Shown here: piece after piece, positions 24,007 through 33,064 of the stretch
Position numbering within the stretch: position 1 is the stretch's first letter
Layout of the letters: the number at the start of each line of letters is the position of its first letter
NCBI GenBank assembly: GCA_015231885.1
Contig: JADGAT010000007.1
Coordinates: 1 to 36,515, forward strand
DNA length: 36,515 nt
Direction of reading: 5' to 3'
Source of the DNA: SAR324 cluster bacterium
Lineage (GTDB): Bacteria; SAR324; NAC60-12
The notes under the pieces: model-generated
Seen by the model: only the letters and a program-made list of their open reading frames with translations
Databases searched by the model: none
What the model was told of the DNA's origin: nothing
Translations under genes and position numbers: made by a program

Positions 24007-25235
24007 AAGAGAACAAAGCATATCTCCAGAAACTGACTCAAGAATCTCCATTTCATTTGCGCCATGCAATAGAGCGTTTACGAGAAGGATTGTTTGATCC
24101 TATTGCTGTGCGCTTGCTGACAGCTCACGAAGATAAATTGGATGCAGTGGTCGAACGATGTTTCCAGAAATTGGAAATCGGGGAGCAAGCTCATCTGTGT
24201 GTTTGCGGTTCTTATGGTCAGGGCAAATCCCATAGTCTGACCTATATCCAGCAAAAAGCACTTGAGGCAAACTATGTGACCAGTATGGTCAACCTCGATT
24301 TGCGTGAAGTCCCTTTGCATGATTTTCGGCAGATTTATCGTGCCTTGCTTGCCAATATTCAATTTCCAGAGAAAGATGTTTCTTTTGCGGCTCAATGGAA
24401 GGACTGGACTCAGCAAGAAATGCACAATCGAAATGATCTTCCAAATGGGGTAGTGGATTTGTTGCCAGCAAACATCCCCCATTTGTTTCGATCCATTTTG
24501 GTGGGTATCGCACAAAAGAATGTGTCCCTCTCTGCACGGCAGAAGAAAGCTAAAAAGTATGCCAACTTCCGACCCAGAGAATTTTCGTATCTCTTAGAAC
24601 GAGCACTTGGGGGTGATGTCATTCCGGTAAATAAATTACGAAATGCCCTCAAATACCGGCAAGTGTCCTTTTATCGAGAAGGATCTTTGGCTTCCAAAGG
24701 CATAGACATTTATCTGCAGATGATCAGCGGGTTGACCAAACTTTTTCAACAGTTTGGATATCGGGGTTGGGTGTTGCTGTTTGATGAAGGAGAATCCATC
24801 GCTCAAGTTCGAATTTCTTCCCGTAGCCGCAGTTACCAAATTCTCCATCGCTTATTCTTTCAAGAAGAACTAGGAAAGCTGTTTCCTGTTTTTGCATTCA
24901 CCGATGATTTTTTTCAGTGTGTGCAAAATGAAAATTATGAACGGACTTACTTCCGTAAAGAGGAAGAAATTCCTTATTTTCCAATAAATTATTCTGAAGC
25001 ATGGGAAGATTTAAACGTGTATCGCTTGGAAGACCTTTCCAAAAAAGAATGGGAAGGCTTGATTGAAAAACTGGCCCATCTGTATGCCAGTGCATATCAG
25101 CAGAGGTCTTCGCCAGAAGCAATTTTCCCCCAAATGATGGCGCAAATTGTACAGTTGCAGGGAGAAGAAACTCGCTACCAGTTGAAAGCATTGATCAATC
25201 AGCTGGATGTGATTTACCAGGAGCAAATTTTGTAG
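24003..25235 (+). CDS. BrxD/DUF2791-like P-loop ATPase, copy 2
   Basis: I chose the ATG at 24003, which forms ATGA with the stop of copy 1; a GTG nine bases earlier is possible. The 410-residue product repeats the layout of copy 1. It has the helical opening LRHAIERLREGLFDPIAVRL, Walker A GSYGQGKS (69-76), and MVNLDLREVPLHDFRQIYRA, where copy 1 has VLTREVPVHKFEVIYQELV. The Walker B is GWVLLFDEGESI with Asp261-Glu262. The parallel REVP(V/L)H segments support common ancestry. The two copies then diverge, and this one has a basic insert (KNVSLSARQKKAKKYANFRP). The large helicase-nuclease gene starts 6 bp after it. Confidence 0.83.
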   Translation: MKENKAYLQKLTQESPFHLRHAIERLREGLFDPIAVRLLTAHEDKLDAVVERCFQKLEIGEQAHLCVCGSYGQGKSHSLTYIQQKALEANYVTSMVNLDLREVPLHDFRQIYRALLANIQFPEKDVSFAAQWKDWTQQEMHNRNDLPNGVVDLLPANIPHLFRSILVGIAQKNVSLSARQKKAKKYANFRPREFSYLLERALGGDVIPVNKLRNALKYRQVSFYREGSLASKGIDIYLQMISGLTKLFQQFGYRGWVLLFDEGESIAQVRISSRSRSYQILHRLFFQEELGKLFPVFAFTDDFFQCVQNENYERTYFRKEEEIPYFPINYSEAWEDLNVYRLEDLSKKEWEGLIEKLAHLYASAYQQRSSPEAIFPQMMAQIVQLQGEETRYQLKALINQLDVIYQEQIL

Positions 25236-25241
25236 CTGCCC

Positions 25242-28200
25242 ATGTCAATCAACAGTGCCTCCCCACTCCAGCAGCTTCCCAATACCTTCCGCACTTTTTA
25301 CGGGGCGTTTTCTCAATTGCATCCTGCTCAAAAACAGGCAATTGCTCCGATTCTTGAAGGGTTCGATCTAATTTTACAGGCCAAGACCGGTTCAGGAAAA
25401 ACTGAAGCGGTATTGGCCCCTGCTTTAGAACGGGTCATTCAGTCCCAAGGACAAGAAGCTATTCTCTATATTGTTCCAACCCGTGCCTTGGCCATTGACT
25501 TGGAAAGGCGACTTATGCCGAGAATAGAAAGGCTTGGATTACATTTGAGTATTCGTACTGGGGATACAAAAAGAAAAGGAGGAGGGCACCCTAATATATT
25601 ATTAACTACCCCAGAATCGTTTGATGTCGCTTTAGGCAGTTCCAATAGGGATTTACGTGGTTTCATGAAACGTGTCCGCATAGTCATCATCGATGAAATC
25701 CATTTTTTTGTTCACAGCTACCGGGGCATACAATTGGATTATCTCTTGAAACGACTGGAATTACGCTCGGTGATGCCATTACAAAAAATAGCCTTATCTG
25801 CCACTATTGCTGATATCAACTCGGTTCTCCAATGTTTTCACTTTTCCTCGGAGACTGTAAAAATCAGTACTTCGATGCAGCGAGAGATCATTCCCCACTT
25901 GGTTCATCTCCAAAAGGAAGAGGAACTGATTGCTTTGATCAATGATTTTTATGATGCATGGGGTTATCGTAAAATTTTAATTTTTTCCAATAGTCGTGGT
26001 TGCTGTGATCAGTTGTTTGCCTTGTTGAATCAACGGGGGCGATTCCGTGGTGTGTGTGAACTACATTATTCTAATCTCAAAACCAAAGAACGCCGTGGTG
26101 TGGAAAAGCGTTTACGTCAGCGAAAGCATGTGCTTTGCATTGCCACCAGCACGTTGGAACTTGGGATTGACATCGGCAATGTGGATGCTGTTTTGCTGTA
26201 TGAGCCCCCGGATTCAGTTTCCACCTTTCTTCAAAGAATTGGGCGTTCCAATCGCCGCGAGCAGTCCATCAATTTTTGGGGGATTTGCCGAGGGGAGAAC
26301 GCAGGTTATCAGCTGCTTCGCTTTCTAGGATTGCTGCAGTTGGCTCGACAAAGCGTGATTGAGTCACCACTCCCTAAGTCACTATCCAGTGTTCTAATCC
26401 AACAGATTCTTTCTTGCCTTTATGAAAAGAAACAACTTTCCCTGCTTTCACTACAGCAACTTTTTCCTGATATTCCCAGTACTCTCAAAATTCTTTTTGA
26501 GAGTATGATATCACAAAGTTGGCTCCGCCAAGATCGGGTAAAAGGTCTTTTTCGAGGGGCATGGCGTTACCGCGATTACTTGCTGGATCGCAAAATTTGG
26601 AGTAATTTTCCAGAAACAGAAGATGACTACATTTTGGAGCTTTCTGGAGAATCCATCGCTGATTTACCTGTATCTGTCGTCAAACAACTGGAAGTGGGTG
26701 ATCGAGTCCAATTGGCAGGCAAACGCATTCAAATATTGCAAATAGAAAAGCAAGCTCGGAAACGTGTCATGGCACGGCCTGTTGAAACAGTGGATGACAA
26801 AGACATCATCTGGCTGGGTTCTGGATTTCAAATATCTTATGAAGTTGCACAATCCATTCGCAAGCTGTTGCAAACTCCAGAGGTAATCGACGAGGATCCG
26901 ACACTCCAATTGTTTACCAGGCCACAGAAACTATGGAAAGTGGAACTGGAGCAACACCAGCGGGCTGTCAAATTGGCAAATGGAATGGAATTGGGACGAA
27001 AATTTAATGGTTTGTACCAGTATCGTACGTTTTTGGGTTCGCTTGGTAATTTGCTGCTCCACTGGACTATTGAGCACAGCTTGGCAGCACAGGAAGGACT
27101 GATTGTGGTTTCTGACGCAATCGGTATTGAGTGTACCCACCTGGTTGATTTTCAACAACTCCAGCTACCAACCAACAGAGATGCTTTTTATCAATGGGCA
27201 GCCAGCCACAGGAAGGCTCTCTGCGCTGTTTTTCCATTGAATGAATATTCGTTTTTTCTTCCCATCAACTGGCTGATTGACGAATTGACGGATTTTCTGT
27301 TTGATGACCGCATCGCAGATATTTTTTCTGTATATATGAATCAAACATCCGATATTGTGGAGGGCGACCCTGCTGTTCTGGAATGGCAAATTTCAGTTTC
27401 TCAGGAAAAACCGTTTACTCTGCACAATCCGGTTGATTCAGAGCCACTGTTAAACATGGAAAAAAAACGATGGGATGTGAATCATTCCTCAGAACGATTT
27501 GCTTTATCTCAAGGTGTCCAGCATCAAGCGAGAGCCATCACAGGCTCATTGGTCGGAGAATACATCCGACATCAACAATGTCCACGTTGGCTGAGTTTTC
27601 AGTTTTTGCCACTAGAACAACAACCCCCACAGCAACAAGTACAGGATGGAGAAATACAAAAAATACAAATTGAACAAGGCAAACTACATGAAACACAAAT
27701 ACAAAACTATTTAAAAGAACAACAGCATCAACTTGTTATTATTGATGAATTGGATGTGAAAGGCCGGCACATTTCTCTTAAAAATCGCTTTGACAGATCA
27801 TTACAGCAGTTACAAAAATTGATTCATCAGGTGGCGACAGAACCAAAACAGGAAATTTTTCTAGCACAGGCCGTTTTGATTGTCCCTGAATTGTTGAATC
27901 AAGAAGGAAATTGGCTCCAACAAATCAATGGTGTCGGTATTCCTGATTTGATTCGGATTTCACTGCAAAATGATACGCTTGTTTTGGAAGCGGGAGATAT
28001 TAAAGGAAGCCGATCGCCTCATTATCATCAGAAATGGCAGGTAGCGTTTTATGCGATGCTGCTCAAAGCCTTGATCCATAGTCAAATCTTACCAGCAACG
28101 ATTCATGTAGCGAAAACGGGCTTTCTCTGGACACGTTCACATCAAGAAGGTGAGCAGCCGAACTACCATACGTTTGAATTGGAACCTTATCTGCACAGTT

Positions 28201-31094
28201 TTTCCGCACTTTTGAAAAATATGAAAAGCTTGCTATTGCAGAATCCGAGAGACACAACGTATCATCTACAAGAACATTGCACCACCTGTCCTCATTTTGA
28301 ATACTGCTACCAAGAAGCGTTGCAAACACAGGATTTGATGTTTTTGCCTGATATAACAGCAGGTGTATGGCAGAAACTGCAGCATCTTAATCTACAGACA
28401 ATTGAACAAGCGTATGAGTGCATTTACGAGCCCGAAGATGCTTTGAAAATAGAAATTTTGAGTCCAAATCAACAAGAAACGTTGCAAACACAGTTGTTTG
28501 CTTTGTGTAATAATCAAATCTTGCTTCGTCAGCAAAAAACTCGCCTGTACCCTGAAAATCTGTCAACCGCTATTTTTTTTCAAATTATTGTAGATCCTGT
28601 TACTGGCTCACCACGAGCTTTAGGGTGGGAAGTCCTGGATTATTCAGAAAGTCATGCCGGGATTTCTGTGGAAAGCCAGGTTCAGCTTGTGAAAACAGAC
28701 AATCAATGGCCTTTTGTGTGGAAAAGTTTTTCTGAACAATTTGTCAAGATTTGGAAAAATGGAATCCATGGAACACGTGGCCCTCACATTTTCTATTTTG
28801 GAGAAAAAAACTGGAATACCCTACAAAAGTGGGGAGTGGGGCATGAACTGGATTTTTTGTGGAACTCCCAAACGCTTCATCGGACAAATTTACATCAACT
28901 CATTTCTCAACATTTTGATTTTCCTGCTCCAGGCAGGCGAACTCTATTTGCGATTGGTCATTTGTTGGGCTTGACACCCCGATTGACAGCACCACCCAGC
29001 CTGTTTCATTTAGACGCTATACCCGTCCCTCACCCCTACCACTGGGCCAACGATCAAGTACAACAGCAGGAGATTTCTGATTTTCTGCAAAATTCTCTAT
29101 CCGTGCAAAAACAGGTCTGGCAATGGGCATCGTCTCAGCTTGTCAGTGAATGGGAACAGGAGTGGGACTCCATAGAGACTGATCATGCTTTGGCAAATGT
29201 TTACTGGAATTTCATTGAAGAAGAACAACGCTTGAAAGAAGAAGATATTCTGACTTTACAGAATTATTCTTTGCCAGAGCGAGTCGAGCGCTTCAGAGCA
29301 GTAGGACCATTGACATTTTCGGGTATTTCTCTGGATGAACAAGGCCATTTTCTCTATGATTTTGAAATAGATCCTACTCTGCCCACTTCTAAATTTCGTG
29401 AAGGTGATTTTTTAAAACTGGCCCCAATCGCTACAACTGATTTACAAAGCGGATTTTCTATCATCTTAGTTTATTACAGCCGAAACCAAGGAAAACTGCG
29501 TATCCGTTCGCGCCAGGGGAAATTAAATTTAAATCAGCAACTACCCTATTCGTTGGAAGAGGATCTCACTGATTGGAATTCTTCTAAATTAAAACATGTC
29601 GTAAAAAGCGTCTTTTCCCAAGGTCGCTTTGATGCTTTATCTCAGTTGTTTTTGGGGAAATGGGAATTCACCAAAAAATCTGAAAGTCAGGAACACACAC
29701 GAGAGTGGCTGCGGCAATTAGGAATCGTTGGGCAACATTCTGTTTCAGGATTGAATTCTTGCCAGCAACAAGCCTTGATGCTGCCTTTTCAATACGAGAT
29801 GAGTTTGATTGAAGGGCCTCCAGGGACCGGAAAAACTCATTTGCTGGGATGGATCTTGATAGCACTTATTGCAGCGGCCAAAAGAAAGAAATGCCCGTTG
29901 CGCATCGTGGTCAGCGCACTGACACATCAAGCCATTGATCATGTATTGAAAAAAGTCGTCTCTTTGGTAAACGCGCATTCTTTGGATGATTTTCCGGCAC
30001 AATGCTTCAAATGGGGACGCTGGAAAACAGAAGATTCCAATGAGAAAAAACAAGTTCTTCCTTTAACCAGTTCTGAGGAGATTTTCCAATCCTCTTATGT
30101 CATTTTGGGTGCTACGGGTTTTGGACTTTACCAACTCTTTGAGGGAAAAAAAGGGGCATTCCCACCAATATTTGATTGGGTTGTTTTTGATGAAGCGTCT
30201 CAGGTTTTAATTCCTCAGGCTTTATTGAGTCTTGTTTATGGAAAACAAAATTACTTGTTTTTAGGGGATGTGAAACAGTTACCTCCTATTGTACAAGGAA
30301 AATACCCGTCTACCAAAAAAGAACATCTGAGCTCTAAATCTGCCAGCTTCGAAGCAGATGATGAGGGTATTCCTGCAGTCAATCATTCGATTCTTTCCTT
30401 GCTTCTGGAAAGATATAAAATGTACAGTATTCGCTTGAATCAAACCTATCGTATGAACCAGGATCTGTGCACTTTTCCTAGTCATGCTTGGTATGACGGT
30501 CAACTTTATCCAGATCCTGCTAATGCGAATAGCCGTCTCCAACTGAGACATTTTTACAAAAAAGATTGGCTGGATTCGATCATCGCACCGGATTCACCAC
30601 TTTCACTGGTGTTGCTGGAACATCAGAATTGTCATCAAAAATCCCTGGTAGAAGCAGAGTTTATCGCAAAACTGGCGCATCGACTTATGATTCAATATGA
30701 TTTACCTGCAGCTCAACTTGCTATTATCTCCCCACATCGGGCACAAAATAATGCAATTGCTGATTATCTTCAGGGGTTTTGTGACAATCAACTGTTGGAG
30801 TACCCTCTCATTGATACAGTAGAGCGTGTCCAGGGAGCAGAGCGGGAAGTTATTCTATTTTCCTTCACGACCTCTGATCTGGACTACATCAACAGTGAGT
30901 TTTTAAACAATCCAAATCGTTTCAATGTTGCTATTACCAGAGGGAAGCAAAAGCTAATTGTGGTGGGAAACCGAGTTTTTTTTTCAACGGTTGCCTGCTC
31001 TGAGGAGGGTTTGCAAAAGAATTTTCATTTTAAAGCTTTCATGGCGTTTTGTCAAAAAAGAGAATGTGTGTTTGAATTAAAAGGAAGTCATTGA
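25242..31094 (+). CDS. Giant SF2 helicase - Cas4-like nuclease - SF1B helicase fusion
   Basis: This 1950-residue protein has four blocks. (1) An Lhr-like SF2 helicase, 1-380: AKTGSGKT (47-54), DEIH (151-154), SAT (186-188), QRIGRSNR (331-338), then an accessory region to about 770. (2) A TM0106/Cas4-like RecB nuclease, 775-1030: Asp902 (GIPDLI), Asp919-x-Lys921 (GDIKG), Gln933/Tyr937, with Cys780, Cys1013, Cys1016 and Cys1022 placed like a Cas4/Dna2 Fe-S cluster. (3) An RNase H-like region, about 1110-1260, in which FFQIIVDP stands where active relatives have an acidic FFDIEGDP-type motif, so it is probably inactive. (4) An SF1B Dna2/Upf1-like helicase, 1500-1940: GPPGTGKT (1525-1532), DEAS (1650), GDVKQLPP, QTYRMN, VQGAEREVI, NVAITRGKQ. 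It is last in the four-gene operon. A role in unwinding and cutting foreign or damaged DNA is inferred. Confidence 0.9.
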   Translation: MSINSASPLQQLPNTFRTFYGAFSQLHPAQKQAIAPILEGFDLILQAKTGSGKTEAVLAPALERVIQSQGQEAILYIVPTRALAIDLERRLMPRIERLGLHLSIRTGDTKRKGGGHPNILLTTPESFDVALGSSNRDLRGFMKRVRIVIIDEIHFFVHSYRGIQLDYLLKRLELRSVMPLQKIALSATIADINSVLQCFHFSSETVKISTSMQREIIPHLVHLQKEEELIALINDFYDAWGYRKILIFSNSRGCCDQLFALLNQRGRFRGVCELHYSNLKTKERRGVEKRLRQRKHVLCIATSTLELGIDIGNVDAVLLYEPPDSVSTFLQRIGRSNRREQSINFWGICRGENAGYQLLRFLGLLQLARQSVIESPLPKSLSSVLIQQILSCLYEKKQLSLLSLQQLFPDIPSTLKILFESMISQSWLRQDRVKGLFRGAWRYRDYLLDRKIWSNFPETEDDYILELSGESIADLPVSVVKQLEVGDRVQLAGKRIQILQIEKQARKRVMARPVETVDDKDIIWLGSGFQISYEVAQSIRKLLQTPEVIDEDPTLQLFTRPQKLWKVELEQHQRAVKLANGMELGRKFNGLYQYRTFLGSLGNLLLHWTIEHSLAAQEGLIVVSDAIGIECTHLVDFQQLQLPTNRDAFYQWAASHRKALCAVFPLNEYSFFLPINWLIDELTDFLFDDRIADIFSVYMNQTSDIVEGDPAVLEWQISVSQEKPFTLHNPVDSEPLLNMEKKRWDVNHSSERFALSQGVQHQARAITGSLVGEYIRHQQCPRWLSFQFLPLEQQPPQQQVQDGEIQKIQIEQGKLHETQIQNYLKEQQHQLVIIDELDVKGRHISLKNRFDRSLQQLQKLIHQVATEPKQEIFLAQAVLIVPELLNQEGNWLQQINGVGIPDLIRISLQNDTLVLEAGDIKGSRSPHYHQKWQVAFYAMLLKALIHSQILPATIHVAKTGFLWTRSHQEGEQPNYHTFELEPYLHSFSALLKNMKSLLLQNPRDTTYHLQEHCTTCPHFEYCYQEALQTQDLMFLPDITAGVWQKLQHLNLQTIEQAYECIYEPEDALKIEILSPNQQETLQTQLFALCNNQILLRQQKTRLYPENLSTAIFFQIIVDPVTGSPRALGWEVLDYSESHAGISVESQVQLVKTDNQWPFVWKSFSEQFVKIWKNGIHGTRGPHIFYFGEKNWNTLQKWGVGHELDFLWNSQTLHRTNLHQLISQHFDFPAPGRRTLFAIGHLLGLTPRLTAPPSLFHLDAIPVPHPYHWANDQVQQQEISDFLQNSLSVQKQVWQWASSQLVSEWEQEWDSIETDHALANVYWNFIEEEQRLKEEDILTLQNYSLPERVERFRAVGPLTFSGISLDEQGHFLYDFEIDPTLPTSKFREGDFLKLAPIATTDLQSGFSIILVYYSRNQGKLRIRSRQGKLNLNQQLPYSLEEDLTDWNSSKLKHVVKSVFSQGRFDALSQLFLGKWEFTKKSESQEHTREWLRQLGIVGQHSVSGLNSCQQQALMLPFQYEMSLIEGPPGTGKTHLLGWILIALIAAAKRKKCPLRIVVSALTHQAIDHVLKKVVSLVNAHSLDDFPAQCFKWGRWKTEDSNEKKQVLPLTSSEEIFQSSYVILGATGFGLYQLFEGKKGAFPPIFDWVVFDEASQVLIPQALLSLVYGKQNYLFLGDVKQLPPIVQGKYPSTKKEHLSSKSASFEADDEGIPAVNHSILSLLLERYKMYSIRLNQTYRMNQDLCTFPSHAWYDGQLYPDPANANSRLQLRHFYKKDWLDSIIAPDSPLSLVLLEHQNCHQKSLVEAEFIAKLAHRLMIQYDLPAAQLAIISPHRAQNNAIADYLQGFCDNQLLEYPLIDTVERVQGAEREVILFSFTTSDLDYINSEFLNNPNRFNVAITRGKQKLIVVGNRVFFSTVACSEEGLQKNFHFKAFMAFCQKRECVFELKGSH

Positions 31095-31111
31095 AAAATT
31101 GTGCTATGAGA

Positions 31112-31138
31112 AGTGTATCATAAGAATTATGATGCACT
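31112..31138 (+). other. 12-bp stem hairpin behind the helicase-nuclease gene
   Basis: AGTGTATCATAA and TTATGATGCACT pair over 12 bp with one wobble around a GAA loop, 17 bases after the stop. No U-run follows. It could stabilise the 3' end of the operon mRNA or slow read-through into the hydrolase gene. A GTG start for the next gene would fall inside the stem, which favours the later ATG at 31155. Confidence 0.5.
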
Positions 31139-31154
31139 ATGGGATATACCAAAT

Positions 31155-31937
31155 ATGGCGACAATAACTATTGACAATATCCAACTGTACTATGACATCC
31201 AGGGAGAAGGAGAGCCTCTTTTGTTTATCAACGGATTGGGCGGCAGTACTCAGGATTGGCAGGCACAGGTAGATTATTTTTCTAAAGAATATCAAGTCAT
31301 TACTTTTGATATTCGTGGGCAAGGGAAGTCTGATGCACCTCCTGGGCCTTATAGCATTTCTCTGTTTGCTGAAGACTCGGCAAAGTTGATTCAGGCATTG
31401 GAGGTTGGCCCAGTACATGTGGTTGGCATTTCGATGGGAGGGATGATTGCATTTCAAATGGTAGTAGACTTTCCAAATTTAGTAAAAAGTCTGGTGATTG
31501 TGAACTCAGGGGCACAAGTTGTTTTTAATAAATGGAGAGAACGCTTTCTTTTTTGGCAGCGCAAATGGATTGTACGACTAATGGGGATGCAACGATTGGG
31601 AAAATTTTTAAGCAAACACCTTTTGCCTGGACCGGAACGTGAAAAGCTACGTAAAGGAATGACAGCACGTTGGGGAAAAAATAATAAAAAGGCCTATTTG
31701 GACTCCCTTCAAGCATTTATTGGTTGGAGTGTAATGGATCAACTGAATGAGATTGATTGTCCAATTTTGGTGATTGCAGCAGACCAGGATTATACACCTC
31801 TTTCCTTTAAAGAAGAATATGTAGCTAAAATCCCACAGGCCAGACTAGTGGTTATGGAAGGTTCACGACATTTGACCCCTATGGAACACCCCAATCAATT
31901 CAATCAGGTTCTTATTGATTTCTTATCTGACGTGTAA
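31155..31937 (+). CDS. Alpha/beta-fold hydrolase
   Basis: I chose the ATG at 31155 rather than a GTG at 31113, because MATITIDNIQLYYDIQGEGE is the normal family start and the GTG lies in a hairpin. The 260-residue protein is a classical alpha/beta hydrolase (PcaD/RsbQ-like). It has an oxyanion loop FINGLGGS, nucleophile Ser93 in VGISMGGM, Asp212 (ADQDYTP) and His239 (GSRHLTPMEHP). There is no signal peptide. The substrate cannot be read from the sequence. It follows the helicase-nuclease gene by 60 bp in the same direction but lacks an obvious functional tie to it. Confidence 0.92.
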   Translation: MATITIDNIQLYYDIQGEGEPLLFINGLGGSTQDWQAQVDYFSKEYQVITFDIRGQGKSDAPPGPYSISLFAEDSAKLIQALEVGPVHVVGISMGGMIAFQMVVDFPNLVKSLVIVNSGAQVVFNKWRERFLFWQRKWIVRLMGMQRLGKFLSKHLLPGPEREKLRKGMTARWGKNNKKAYLDSLQAFIGWSVMDQLNEIDCPILVIAADQDYTPLSFKEEYVAKIPQARLVVMEGSRHLTPMEHPNQFNQVLIDFLSDV

Positions 31938-31993
31938 CGAACAGATCCTTCCTTTAAATCAACCTATAAAAAAGTTCTGGAAAGGAAAAACCA

Positions 31994-33064
31994 TTGATTT
32001 GGAGATTGTTTGCAATACGAATTTGTGCATTGCTCATTTGGTGTTTTTTTTTAATTGTTGTTTTAGAAATAGTGGGCTTTATTTATTTTCAGCTCCCTTT
32101 TGTCAAACCGATTGGGGGGTATGGGTATCCACGGGAACTCTTTGTAGCGAAGAATGGAGTGGATTATGGTTATCAACCTGGGTACAAAGGCGAATTTTTG
32201 GGAGGGGGATACAAAGATGCCCTGATTCAGATCAATAGCCATGGTTTTCGTGACACAGAATTTCCAATTGAAAAATCAAACAGAAAACGGCTCTTTGTTT
32301 TAGGAGATTCCGTGGTGTTTGGTGCGGGAGTTGGCCAACGAGAACGTTTTACAGAATATTTGGAAGAGCTGCAGGAGCAAAAGAAAAACCCCTTGGAAAT
32401 TTTTAACCTGGGGGTGAGTGGTTATTCTTATTGGCATTATGCCAGGTTATTGGAATTGCCTCTGATTGATGAATTAAGACCAGATGCCCTCTTAGTTGCT
32501 TTCACTTTGAACGATATTCAGCAAAGAGATTCGGTCTGGCCGACTAAGATGTTAAAAATTCGAGAGCAACAACAAACCATCCAGCGTTGGGAAGAAAAAA
32601 TTCGATTTTGGATGGATGATCTTTATTCGATACAACTCCTTAAACAGTTCAGACAGCAATTGTTGTTCTATAGGATGACCCATGATGAGCAGGAAGCATA
32701 CCACACAAAGTGGATGAGAAAACAGCGTTCCAATTGGGAGAATGAAGTCATTCTGGGATGGATGCAGGACAATATTCAAAGGTCTTTAGAAATTGCAAAA
32801 GCACACAATATTCCATTAGCAATCATCATACTGCCGGAAATGAATGATCTCAAAGATCCAGAACAATTTGGATGGGCACGCAATCGGCTATATCATTATT
32901 TGAATAAGGTGAAAATACCTTTTTGTGATTTGCACAAACGATTTCGCAAAGTACCTCCTTGGGAACCCTATTTTTTATCAGGAGATAGTTTACATTTTTC
33001 TCAAGAAGGTCACCGTTTAGCAGCAAGGTTCATTGCAGATTGCTTGGATCAGTTTGGCTATTGA
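31994..33064 (+). CDS. Membrane-anchored SGNH/GDSL hydrolase
   Basis: This 356-residue protein starts at a TTG with AAAGGA 7 bp upstream; no ATG lies in frame before residue 180, so the rare start is well supported. One N-terminal helix (about 7-35, CALLIWCFFLIVVLEIVGFI) anchors it, with the body probably in the periplasm. The SGNH blocks are block I VLGDSVVFGAG (nucleophile Ser106), a Gly/Ser-rich block FNLGVSGYSYWHY, block III FTLNDIQQ (Asn of the oxyanion hole), and block V SGDSLHFSQEGH (Asp and His). It would de-esterify a glycan, lipid or peptidoglycan acyl group; the substrate is unknown. Its 3' end overlaps the convergent lipoprotein gene by 35 bp. Confidence 0.88.
   Translation: MIWRLFAIRICALLIWCFFLIVVLEIVGFIYFQLPFVKPIGGYGYPRELFVAKNGVDYGYQPGYKGEFLGGGYKDALIQINSHGFRDTEFPIEKSNRKRLFVLGDSVVFGAGVGQRERFTEYLEELQEQKKNPLEIFNLGVSGYSYWHYARLLELPLIDELRPDALLVAFTLNDIQQRDSVWPTKMLKIREQQQTIQRWEEKIRFWMDDLYSIQLLKQFRQQLLFYRMTHDEQEAYHTKWMRKQRSNWENEVILGWMQDNIQRSLEIAKAHNIPLAIIILPEMNDLKDPEQFGWARNRLYHYLNKVKIPFCDLHKRFRKVPPWEPYFLSGDSLHFSQEGHRLAARFIADCLDQFGY

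Noticed and set aside
24078..24515. A 145-codon minus-strand frame inside ATPase copy 2
   Set aside because: It is antisense to a well-supported gene, has no recognisable domain and no ribosome site.
21863..31094. Calling the four-gene operon a BREX or Shango system outright
   Set aside because: No PglX, PglZ, BrxL or recognisable TerB protein is present in the window; only the ATPase and helicase types are shared.
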